Origin: Pseudolabrys taiwanensis
GTDB taxonomy: Bacteria > Pseudomonadota > Alphaproteobacteria > Rhizobiales > Xanthobacteraceae
Assembly: GCF_003367395.1 (NCBI RefSeq)
Contig: NZ_CP031417.1
Span: 1,116,001 to 1,180,000, forward strand
Length of the DNA stretch: 64,000 bases
Direction: 5' to 3'
The translations under genes and the position numbers were made by a program. Positions 49,005-56,448 of this stretch are shown piece after piece; position 1 is the stretch's first letter; each line of letters starts with the position of its first letter. Below the pieces are notes generated by a model that did no database searches, had not been told where the DNA came from, and saw nothing but the letters and a program-made list of their open reading frames with translations.

Positions 49005-50831
49005 CTATTCCACCGTGACGGATTTCGCGAGGTTGCGTGGCTGGTCGACGTCGGTGCCGATCACGGCCGCCGTGTGGTAGGCCATGAGCTGCACCGGCAC
49101 GGCATAAACCAGCGGCGTCACGGTCGAGGCCATCTCCGGCAGGGTCAATGTGTGCGCGGAATCGATGGTCGATTCCTGCGAACCTTTCGGATCCGTGACG
49201 AGAATGATCCGCCCGCCGCGCGCGGCCACCTCCTGCATGTTCGACACCGTCTTGTCGAACACGCGGTCGTGCGGCGCGATGACGATCACCGGCATCTTTT
49301 CGTCGATCAGCGCGATCGGTCCGTGCTTGAGCTCGCCGGCGGCGTAGCCTTCGGCGTGGATGTAGGAGATTTCCTTGAGCTTGAGCGCGCCTTCGAGCGC
49401 GATCGGAAAGCTGGTGCCGCGGCCGAGATAAAGCACGTCACGCGTCTTGGAGAGCTCGACCGCCAGCTTCTCGATCTGCGGCTCGAGCGTCAGCGCCTGC
49501 GTCATCAGACGCGGCACCTCGATCAGCGCATGCACGAGCTTCTGCTCGTCAGCCTCGCTCAACTCGCCGCGTGCCCGGCCCGCGGCGATGGCGAGACAGG
49601 CGAGCACCGCGAGCTGACAGGTGAAAGCCTTGGTCGACGCAACGCCGATTTCCGGGCCGGCCAATGTCGGCATCACCACGTCGCTGTCGCGGGCGATGGT
49701 CGAGGTCGGCACGTTGACCACAGACAGCACGTGCAGCTTGTGCTCCTTGGCGTAGCGCAGCGACGCCAGCGTGTCGGCGGTCTCGCCCGACTGGGAGATG
49801 AAGATGGCGAGATCGCCCTCCTCCAGCGGAGCGTCGCGATAGCGGAACTCGGACGCGATATCGATTTCGACCGGCAGCTTGGCGAAGCGCTCGAACCAGT
49901 ACTTGGCGACGAGCCCGGCGTAAAAGGCGGTGCCGCAGGCCGAGATCGACAAACGCTTGAGCTTCTTCCAGTCGAACGGCATCTCACTCGGCAGCGCGAC
50001 GCGCTCATGCACCATGTCGATGTAGTGCGCGAGCGTATGGCCGACCACTTCCGGCTGCTCGTGGATCTCCTTGGCCATGAAATGCTTGTGGTTGCCCTTG
50101 TCCACCAGCATGGCCGAGGCCATCGACTTGATGGTCGGACGCTCGACAAGCTTGTCGTTCGCGTCGCGCACCTGGACGGTCTTGCGCGTCAGCACGACCC
50201 AGTCGCCGTCCTCGAGATAGCTCACGGTGTCGGTGAATGGCGCCAGCGCGATCGCATCGGAGCCGAGATACATCTCGCCCCGGCCGTAACCGATGGCGAG
50301 CGGCGAGCCGCGGCGGGCGCCGATCAGGAGATCGTCTTCGCCCGCGAACAGGAAAGCGAGCGCGAAGGCGCCGCGCAACTGCTTGAGCGAGGCCGATACG
50401 GCCTCCATCGGCGTCTTGCCGCGCTTGAGCTCCTGCGTCACGAGGTGCGCCACCACTTCGGTGTCGGTCTCGCTCGTGAATTTGCAGCCTTCGGCGATGA
50501 GCTTCTCGCGCAGCTCGCGGAAGTTTTCGATGATGCCGTTATGGACGACCGCCACGCGGTCGGTCGCATGCGGATGCGCATTGTCTTCGGTCGGACGGCC
50601 GTGCGTCGCCCAGCGCGTATGACCGATGCCGACATTGCCGGGCAGCGGCTCTTGGTCGAGCCGCTTGTCGAGCGCGGAGAGCTTGCCCTTGGCGCGACGG
50701 CGGCCGAGCTTGCCATGGTCGAGCGTCGCGACACCGGCGGAGTCGTAGCCGCGATATTCGAGACGCTTGAGCGCGTCGACCAAGTGAGCGGCCACCGGTT
50801 CGGTGCCCAGAATTCCGACGATCCCGCACAT
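49005..50831 (-). CDS. glmS: Glutamine-fructose-6-phosphate aminotransferase
   Basis: This 608-aa enzyme makes glucosamine-6-phosphate for peptidoglycan and LPS. The glutaminase half begins MCGIVGILG with the catalytic Cys2 and spans about residues 1-230 (HTRWATHGRPTEDNAHP). Two SIS sugar-isomerase domains follow (CGTAFYAG...SQSGETADTLASLRYAKE, and LGRGTSFPIALEGALKLKEISYIHAEGY). The C-terminus LAKSVTVE is canonical. It lies downstream of glmU, and no glmS ribozyme-like element is seen in the 120-base gap, as expected outside Firmicutes. Confidence 0.98.
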   Translation of the reverse strand: MCGIVGILGTEPVAAHLVDALKRLEYRGYDSAGVATLDHGKLGRRRAKGKLSALDKRLDQEPLPGNVGIGHTRWATHGRPTEDNAHPHATDRVAVVHNGIIENFRELREKLIAEGCKFTSETDTEVVAHLVTQELKRGKTPMEAVSASLKQLRGAFALAFLFAGEDDLLIGARRGSPLAIGYGRGEMYLGSDAIALAPFTDTVSYLEDGDWVVLTRKTVQVRDANDKLVERPTIKSMASAMLVDKGNHKHFMAKEIHEQPEVVGHTLAHYIDMVHERVALPSEMPFDWKKLKRLSISACGTAFYAGLVAKYWFERFAKLPVEIDIASEFRYRDAPLEEGDLAIFISQSGETADTLASLRYAKEHKLHVLSVVNVPTSTIARDSDVVMPTLAGPEIGVASTKAFTCQLAVLACLAIAAGRARGELSEADEQKLVHALIEVPRLMTQALTLEPQIEKLAVELSKTRDVLYLGRGTSFPIALEGALKLKEISYIHAEGYAAGELKHGPIALIDEKMPVIVIAPHDRVFDKTVSNMQEVAARGGRIILVTDPKGSQESTIDSAHTLTLPEMASTVTPLVYAVPVQLMAYHTAAVIGTDVDQPRNLAKSVTVE

Positions 50832-50951
50832 CCGCTTGGACGGCCCCCGTTGAACCTGATGATCGTTTAGCCGTGGCTTTGCGTTTTATGGAAATCACAA
50901 GGCGTTGCGCCGTGTATCAGCAGCGCGGCCCGCATCCTTAACACGCGGGCT

Positions 50952-52316
50952 TTACGGCTTCTCAGCGGCCGCGTTCTTGCCCAAGGCCTGCACCTCGCGC
51001 AAGCGCTTCACCCATCCTTCCTTAACCGTCTGCTTCGCCCGTCCGATAGCGAGCGAATCCGCCGGCACGTCCTGGGTGACGACCGAGCCCGAACCGACAT
51101 AAGCACCGTCGCCGATCTTAACAGGGGCGACGAGCGACGAATTCGAGCCGATGAAGGTGCCCTTGCCGATCTCGGTGCGGTGCTTGGCGACGCCGTCATA
51201 ATTGCAGGTGATGGTGCCGGCGCCGATATTCGAGGCCGCCCCGACATGCGCGTCGCCGATATAGGCAAGATGGTTGGCCTTGGCGCCGTCCTCGATGGTT
51301 GCCGCCTTCACCTCGACGAAGTTGCCGATGTGGACGTCGGTGCCGAGCACCGCGCCCGGACGCAGTCGCGCGAAAGGTCCGACGCGCGCCCCTTTGCCGA
51401 CGCGCGCGCCCTCCAGATGCGAGAAGGCGCGGATCACCGCCCCCTCCTCCACCGTGACGCCGGGCCCGAACACGACGTTGGGCTCTATCACCACGTCCTT
51501 TCCGAGCTTGGTGTCGGCCGACAGGAATACCGTCTCCGGCGCGACCAGCGTCACGCCGGCGTCCATGGCCGCCAGCCGCAAGCGCTTCTGCAACACTGCT
51601 TCGGCTTCGGCGAGTTGCGCTTTGGTGTTGATGCCGCGCACGTCGTCCTCCGAGGTTTCGATCGCCGCCGTCTTCAGCCCCATGTCGCGGGCGATGGCGA
51701 CGGCATCGGTCAGATAGTACTCGCCCTTGGCGTTGGCATTGCCGATGCGGTCCAAGATCGTCAGCGCCTGCGCGCCGGCCAGCGCCATCAGGCCGCCGTT
51801 GCAGAAGGCGATGGCACGCTCGTCGGCGCTGGCGTCCTTTTCCTCGCGGATGGCGAGGAGTTCGTTGCCGTTCATGACCAGCCGGCCATAACCGGTCGGA
51901 TCGGCCGGTCTGAAGCCGAGGACCGCCACCGCCGCTCCTTTGGCGAGCGCTTCGCGCAGCGCCGCGAGCGTTTCGCTGCGGATCAGCGGCGTATCGCCGA
52001 ACATCACCAGCACATCGTCGGCGCCTTTCGCGATCGCGGCGCGCGCGGACAGAACGGCGTGCGCGGTGCCCAGACGCTCGCGTTGCTGGAAGACGGCGGC
52101 CTGCGGGGCGACGCGCTTCGCCTCCTTCTCGACCGCGCCATGGTCGGGGCCGACAACGACCGCGATTTCGGCGCCGCCGGCCTGTATCGCGGCGGTCAGG
52201 ACGTGGTCGATGAGCGGGCGCCCGCCGATGGCGTGCAGCACCTTCGGCATCGACGACTTCATGCGCGTCCCCTCGCCCGCCGCCAGCACGATCGCAAGAC
52301 AAGTTCTTGAAGACAT
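50952..52316 (-). CDS. glmU: Bifunctional GlcN-1-P acetyltransferase / GlcNAc-1-P uridyltransferase
   Basis: This 454-aa enzyme makes UDP-GlcNAc. The N-terminal pyrophosphorylase has [18 protein letters not shown] and [10 protein letters not shown]. The C-terminal left-handed beta-helix acetyltransferase runs from about residue 250 with isoleucine-patch hexapeptides and ends in [19 protein letters not shown]-type binding appears as [17 protein letters not shown]. The frame is open upstream, but ATG 52316 is the natural start ([11 protein letters not shown]). It is upstream of glmS on the same strand. Confidence 0.97.
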   Translation of the reverse strand: MSSRTCLAIVLAAGEGTRMKSSMPKVLHAIGGRPLIDHVLTAAIQAGGAEIAVVVGPDHGAVEKEAKRVAPQAAVFQQRERLGTAHAVLSARAAIAKGADDVLVMFGDTPLIRSETLAALREALAKGAAVAVLGFRPADPTGYGRLVMNGNELLAIREEKDASADERAIAFCNGGLMALAGAQALTILDRIGNANAKGEYYLTDAVAIARDMGLKTAAIETSEDDVRGINTKAQLAEAEAVLQKRLRLAAMDAGVTLVAPETVFLSADTKLGKDVVIEPNVVFGPGVTVEEGAVIRAFSHLEGARVGKGARVGPFARLRPGAVLGTDVHIGNFVEVKAATIEDGAKANHLAYIGDAHVGAASNIGAGTITCNYDGVAKHRTEIGKGTFIGSNSSLVAPVKIGDGAYVGSGSVVTQDVPADSLAIGRAKQTVKEGWVKRLREVQALGKNAAAEKP

Positions 52317-52483
52317 TCGGAAGGGCTCTTGGTGGTGAGGGGTGGCATCACCCCATAGCCGAGGTGTCCGGCAGACAAAAGAGCAGCGGCATTCACCTTT
52401 TGGCACGCCACATCACAAGCGCATTCTGCCGGATTCTGTTAATGTTTTCAAAGATATCTGATTCGGGATCCCTGGAGCCGCCA

Positions 52484-53401
52484 ATGGCGCCGACCGTCGC
52501 TGCCCAAACGCGTAGCCTGCCAACCGGCGCGGTTCGCCCGCCGGATCGCGATGCCGTCTGGCGGCTTTGCGGCTGGGGCGGATCGGCAATCATCGCCGTG
52601 GCCGCGCTCGCCATGACGGTTCAGTCGGATCTCGGCCAAACCCGTATCGAGGCGTTTTTCAGCGAAGCCGCGCCAACGCCGACCGTGGTGGCCGAAGTGC
52701 CGCCGCGTCCGCCGGAGCCCGACCCCGAGACGTTGCGCTTGCAGGCCGAGATCCGCAGCCTTGCCGCCGACCGCGAGCGCCTCACCGGCCGCTTGGCGAC
52801 GCTCGAGCGGCATCTGGAAGACGTCACCAGTTCCATCAAGCAGCATGCCGCTGCCACGCCAGCCGCGCCGCCGTCACCGCCGCCGCAGGTGGCTGCTGTG
52901 ACGACGACGCCAGCACCAACACCGGCTGCTCCGACACCCGCCATCCCGACGATTGATCCGCTGGCCATGCCGGGCGTGACCGGCAGCATCGGCGGCTGGG
53001 CACCGGCCACTGCTGCAGCGGCGCCGGCCGAGCCCGCTCAGGCGGCGAAGCTGGAGACCCGCGACGTTCCGACCGCGCCCAAGCCGATCGCGGCGCTGAC
53101 CGAGGAGCCGGCGCAGACGGCGACCAAGGTCGAGTACGGCATCGACCTCGGCGGCGCCCGCGACATGGACGCGCTGCGCGAGCGCTGGACGGCGATCAAA
53201 GCCAATCTCGGGCCCTTGCTGACGGGTCTGCAGCCGATCGCCGTGCGCGATCAGAAGCAAGGTAAGACCGAGAATCTGCGCCTGGTGGTTGGCCCGATGC
53301 CAAACTTCGCCGCGGCTCGTCAGGTCTGTGCCCGTTTTGTGGCATCGCACGTTGCCTGCCATGCGGCAAAGTTCAACGGCGATGCGGTCGTGCAGCGCTG
53401 A
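52484..53401 (+). CDS. Membrane-anchored SPOR-like envelope protein
   Basis: This 305-aa protein has one transmembrane helix (GGSAIIAVAALAMTV, about residues 37-55), a short coiled coil (ETLRLQAEIRSLAADRERL...LERHLEDV), a long Ala/Pro/Thr-rich spacer, and a C-terminal domain of about 90 residues that resembles a SPOR domain (YGIDLGGARDMDALRERW and RLVVGPMPNFAAARQVCARF). SPOR domains bind denuded peptidoglycan glycan strands at division sites. ATG 52484 with GGAG 6 bases upstream is chosen; ATG 52442 is an alternative. The gene is divergent from glmU. Confidence 0.68.
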   Translation: MAPTVAAQTRSLPTGAVRPPDRDAVWRLCGWGGSAIIAVAALAMTVQSDLGQTRIEAFFSEAAPTPTVVAEVPPRPPEPDPETLRLQAEIRSLAADRERLTGRLATLERHLEDVTSSIKQHAAATPAAPPSPPPQVAAVTTTPAPTPAAPTPAIPTIDPLAMPGVTGSIGGWAPATAAAAPAEPAQAAKLETRDVPTAPKPIAALTEEPAQTATKVEYGIDLGGARDMDALRERWTAIKANLGPLLTGLQPIAVRDQKQGKTENLRLVVGPMPNFAAARQVCARFVASHVACHAAKFNGDAVVQR

Positions 53402-53437
53402 TTGCCGCCGCGCGCCAAGCGCGGCATAATTCATCGC

Positions 53438-53812
53438 ATGAAACTCTTCCTGCCCAGCGCGCGCGCGACAAACTGGTTGCTGATCATCGGCTTTTGTTCG
53501 CTCGGTTACGCGCTCTACATGCGCTATCTCGCCGTCGAGAACTCGACCGTCGGCCTTGCCTGCCAGGCCGGCTTGAACACGTGGCTGTGCTATTCGCGCC
53601 GGATTGCGATCGCGCTGTTCACCAACTCGGTTTTCGGCGTTGCCGCGCTCATCGTCGCGGCCCTCAATCTCATCCGGCCATCATTGTTCTTATTCGCGCT
53701 CGCCCTCGCGGCGGCCAGCATGGGTGTCGTGCTCTATAACGCCCAGTTTTCGGCGCTGGCGGTCGGCCTGCTGCTGCTCAGCCTGGCACGCCGCGCACCC
53801 GCCACAGAGTAA
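53438..53812 (+). CDS. Small four-helix membrane protein
   Basis: This 124-aa protein has four hydrophobic helices (NWLLIIGFCSLGYALYM, IAIALFTNSVFGVAALIVAAL, LFLFALALAAASMGVVLY, ALAVGLLLLSLA). Two cysteines (LACQAG, WLCYSRR) lie in the first loop and could form a periplasmic disulfide. I cannot name a family; the pattern is faintly like small vitamin-K-epoxide-reductase-like or DoxX-like proteins, without their motifs. It follows the SPOR-like gene after 36 bases, and its end overlaps by 35 bases the end of the convergent GH17-like gene. Confidence 0.7.
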   Translation: MKLFLPSARATNWLLIIGFCSLGYALYMRYLAVENSTVGLACQAGLNTWLCYSRRIAIALFTNSVFGVAALIVAALNLIRPSLFLFALALAAASMGVVLYNAQFSALAVGLLLLSLARRAPATE

Positions 53813-55370
53813 GCGCCAAAGCGGCGAAGGTCGCGCACAGCCACAGCGATTGCCAATTGGCCAGGCTCTCATTCGGCACGATGTAGATCACCGATAGCGC
53901 GAGCAGGATGGTGCCGCCGATCTCGGCGGCGCCGCGCCTGCCCTCGGCCCGGCGCACGACCAAACTATGCGTCAGGAGCGGGACAATTGCCGCCGTCATC
54001 GGTGCGAACGGAAAGTCCCGGTAGCGCGGATCGAAGACCAGCCCGAGCGCGACCAGCAGACCGAGCAGCAAGGTCGCGACCAGCACGCCGGCCATTACCT
54101 GCGCCAGCCGGTCGGAGGTTCGCCATTCCACCGGACCGAAAAGGCGTGCCAGCGCCGGCATCGGTACCGCCTTCATGACGCCTCGCGTGAGGACGAAGGG
54201 GCTCACGACGGCCACCGCGATCATGGCCAGGGAGCGGACCCAGCCGCCGACGCCGAGGCTCTCGACCGGCGCATTTTCGACCGCCCAGCCCACCAGCACG
54301 CCGGCCGCGATCGCATTGAGCGTCACGGCAAGCCAAGCGCGGGGCTCGGCATCTTTACCCCGGGTGACGATGGCGACCACGAAGATCAGGATGGCGAGCA
54401 CGACGCCGCCGGCCGCCTGCCACTGCCAGTAAGGATGGTTGGAGACCGTCTTGCCGGGGTATTTCAGGCTGCGACTGGCGTCATCGAACAGGCCCCAGTG
54501 ACCGCCGACCGTGCCTTCCAGCGCGCGTTTCCACGGCGCATCGAAGGCCTCGATCACATTGACCTTGAAGTTGCCCGTCTTGGCCACGTCGAGCACATCC
54601 TGGATCACGCGCGCCTGGTTCGCGCGCGATGGCAATGCGCCCTCACGCATGCGGCCGGCGCTCGGCCAGCCGACCTCGCCGATGATGACCTCCTTGCCCG
54701 GAAACGCATCGACCACTTGCTGCCGGATGGTGCGGACATGGGTGGCCGCCTCCGACGCAGGCACGGGAATGTCCTCCCAGTAAGGCAGGATATGGATGGT
54801 GATGAAGTCGACCGCGCTCGCAACGTCGCGATTGCGCATCCAGAACTCCCAGACGTCGGCATAGGTGACCGCCACCCGCACCTTCGCCTTGACCTCACGT
54901 ATGATGGTGGTGAGGTCGGTTGCCGACAGCTCGCCACGCAGCAGCACCTCGTTGCCGACAACGACGGCGCGGATCGTGTCGGGGTACCGATTAGCGAGAG
55001 CGACGGCGGTGTCGATCTGCTCGCGGTTCTTCTCTGGGTGGCTCGACAGCCAAAGCCCCTGCAGCACCTTCAGACCATGGCGAGCGGCGATGCCGGCGAT
55101 CTGGTCGAGACCGTAGTCGGTCGAATACGTGCGGACGCAGTTGCTGATCTGCGCCAGCCGCGTGAGATCCTCATCGATCTGCGCGGCGGAGATGCGCGTC
55201 GTCGGATCGAGTGGCGTTTGGCTGCCGCGGAACGGTGCGTACGAAATGCAGTATAGCTTTTCACCGGCCTGCCATGGGAAATGCGGCGTCAGCGCCGGCG
55301 CACCGAGCCAGGTCCAGATTCCAGCAATGACCACCGCCGCGATGGCGAGGCAGGCGAGACCGAAACGCAT
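53778..55370 (-). CDS. ndvC: GH17-like membrane protein, NdvC-type beta-glucan synthesis
   Basis: This 530-aa protein has an N-terminal membrane anchor, a glycoside hydrolase 17-like domain (about residues 35-320), and several C-terminal transmembrane helices. GH17 catalytic residues are visible as E141 in VVGNEVLLRGE and E232 in IGEVGWPSAG. It resembles the NdvC protein of Bradyrhizobium, which introduces beta-(1,6) links into cyclic beta-(1,3)(1,6)-glucans by transglycosylation. The ndvB-like gene nearby supports this. Start ATG 55370 follows the anchor; the frame continues to 55490. The gene symbol is by similarity of architecture and context, not proven orthology. Confidence 0.75.
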   Translation of the reverse strand: MRFGLACLAIAAVVIAGIWTWLGAPALTPHFPWQAGEKLYCISYAPFRGSQTPLDPTTRISAAQIDEDLTRLAQISNCVRTYSTDYGLDQIAGIAARHGLKVLQGLWLSSHPEKNREQIDTAVALANRYPDTIRAVVVGNEVLLRGELSATDLTTIIREVKAKVRVAVTYADVWEFWMRNRDVASAVDFITIHILPYWEDIPVPASEAATHVRTIRQQVVDAFPGKEVIIGEVGWPSAGRMREGALPSRANQARVIQDVLDVAKTGNFKVNVIEAFDAPWKRALEGTVGGHWGLFDDASRSLKYPGKTVSNHPYWQWQAAGGVVLAILIFVVAIVTRGKDAEPRAWLAVTLNAIAAGVLVGWAVENAPVESLGVGGWVRSLAMIAVAVVSPFVLTRGVMKAVPMPALARLFGPVEWRTSDRLAQVMAGVLVATLLLGLLVALGLVFDPRYRDFPFAPMTAAIVPLLTHSLVVRRAEGRRGAAEIGGTILLALSVIYIVPNESLANWQSLWLCATFAALALTLWRVRGVPG

Positions 55371-55746
55371 CGAAGAATCCGCGCTGGTAGGTGGGAAATC
55401 GCATACCCCGCTTATCGTGGGCCCGCGGTGCTGCCAAGCGGGCATTGGGAAGCGGTGTTTTTCGCGCAGGAGCGTCGAGACGCTGGACAAATCAACTTTG
55501 TTAAGGCCAAGGTTTTATTGTGCGGTTCCGGACGTTGAATCCGGAGGCCACCCGAGCCAAGCTCTTGGTTCGGCTCCAGGTTCAAGCGGCTCAAGTCTAG
55601 GTCCAAGTCTAGGGTTCGGGGCTCACCACAAAACCAAGCCGGGTCGACCGGCGATCAATAATAAGCGCCGCATTAGCGTCCCATTCCGGCGGCACAGCTA
55701 GCCGGCACGGGGACGCGGGGGCGTCTCTCACAACACCGGCGGGAAA
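55371..55746. other. Divergent intergenic region with short direct repeats
   Basis: These 376 bases separate the two divergent glucan transcripts. The segment 55560-55625 is unusual: CAAGTCTAGG occurs at 55592-55601 and 55604-55613, and GGTTC and GGCTC words recur around it. This suggests a slippage-derived or regulator-binding array. No gene, RNA or terminator is recognised. Promoters for both directions should lie here. Confidence 0.45.
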
Positions 55747-56259
55747 ATGCCGTTACTTTCGACGTTGCGTCAGGTCCTACCCGTGCTTTGCGCGGTTGCG
55801 TTCACGTTCACCGCTGCTCCGGCTTTTGCCCAAAGTGGGCCAGCGCCGGCCAAGCCGCCGGAACAGCAGAAGCCGGCTGCCGCCGACGCGCAGAACGCCA
55901 ATAAAGAGAGCCAGAAGAAGATCGACGAGATCGCCGAGGCGAGCCAGGCTCTGACCGGCCCCGCCGGCAATCCGGAATGCGTCTGGCTTGGACGCCGGGT
56001 CGTCAGCCTGCTCTGGCGCGACGATCTCGACACGGCTTTCCGCCACCTCGACCTGTACGACCGCTTCGGTTGCCCGAGCGCGCACATTCAGGCCACTTTT
56101 CGCTGCCTCGTTCGCCAGGGAAACATCGATCCCAAGCAGCAGGAAAGCTTGAATGGCCGGGTCCACGCCTGCTGGCTCGACCCCGGGATGGAGCCCGCCC
56201 CGGCCGCAGCGGCGGCGCAGCCGCCTGCCGCACCCGCTACCGGAACGACTCCCCGCTGA
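55747..56259 (+). CDS. Periplasmic beta-1,3/beta-1,6-glucan biosynthesis protein, NdvD-like
   Basis: This 170-aa exported protein has a signal peptide (to about residue 28, PAFAQ), a Pro/Lys-rich linker, and a conserved helical domain with four cysteines: GNPECVWLGRRVVSLLWRDDLDTAFRHLDLYDRFGCPSA is described here by fragments PECVWLGRRVVSLLW, RFGCPSAHI, FRCLVRQG and HACWLDPG. In Bradyrhizobium-type genomes a small protein of this kind lies between ndvC and ndvB and is listed as a glucan-biosynthesis protein. It probably assists the membrane glucan synthase from the periplasm. The Ala/Pro tail looks like a spacer. Confidence 0.6.
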   Translation: MPLLSTLRQVLPVLCAVAFTFTAAPAFAQSGPAPAKPPEQQKPAAADAQNANKESQKKIDEIAEASQALTGPAGNPECVWLGRRVVSLLWRDDLDTAFRHLDLYDRFGCPSAHIQATFRCLVRQGNIDPKQQESLNGRVHACWLDPGMEPAPAAAAAQPPAAPATGTTPR

Positions 56260-56320
56260 TCGCGTTGGCGTGCGAGCGAATAATTCGTCATCCCGTCACG
56301 CGCGCCGCCTAGGATTCGCC

Positions 56321-56443
56321 ATGAGCGCCGACTATTTGATTCCTTGCCTGATGCCGCGCTATTTTGCTGCCCAGCAAACTAAGCTCCGGCTGAGCCCAGG
56401 GGACGGGCTCAGGGCTCTGCCACCCTGCCCCATTTGGTATTGA
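56321..56443 (+). CDS. Possible 40-aa leader ORF before ndvB
   Basis: ATG 56321 has AGGA 6 bases upstream and opens a 40-codon frame that ends 5 bases before the ndvB start. ndvB itself lacks a good Shine-Dalgarno sequence, so coupling through this short frame is plausible. The peptide (MSADYLIPCLMPRYFAAQQ start) matches no family. It may be only a chance frame. Confidence 0.3.
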   Translation: MSADYLIPCLMPRYFAAQQTKLRLSPGDGLRALPPCPIWY

Positions 56444-56448
56444 GTCCG

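Noticed and set aside
50832..50951. A glmS ribozyme or other riboswitch before glmS
   Set aside because: No conserved core is visible in the short gap, and the ribozyme class is not expected in alphaproteobacteria.
55560..55625. A CRISPR-like array in the ndv intergenic region
   Set aside because: The repeated unit is about 10 bases with 2-base gaps, far from CRISPR dimensions, and no cas genes are present.
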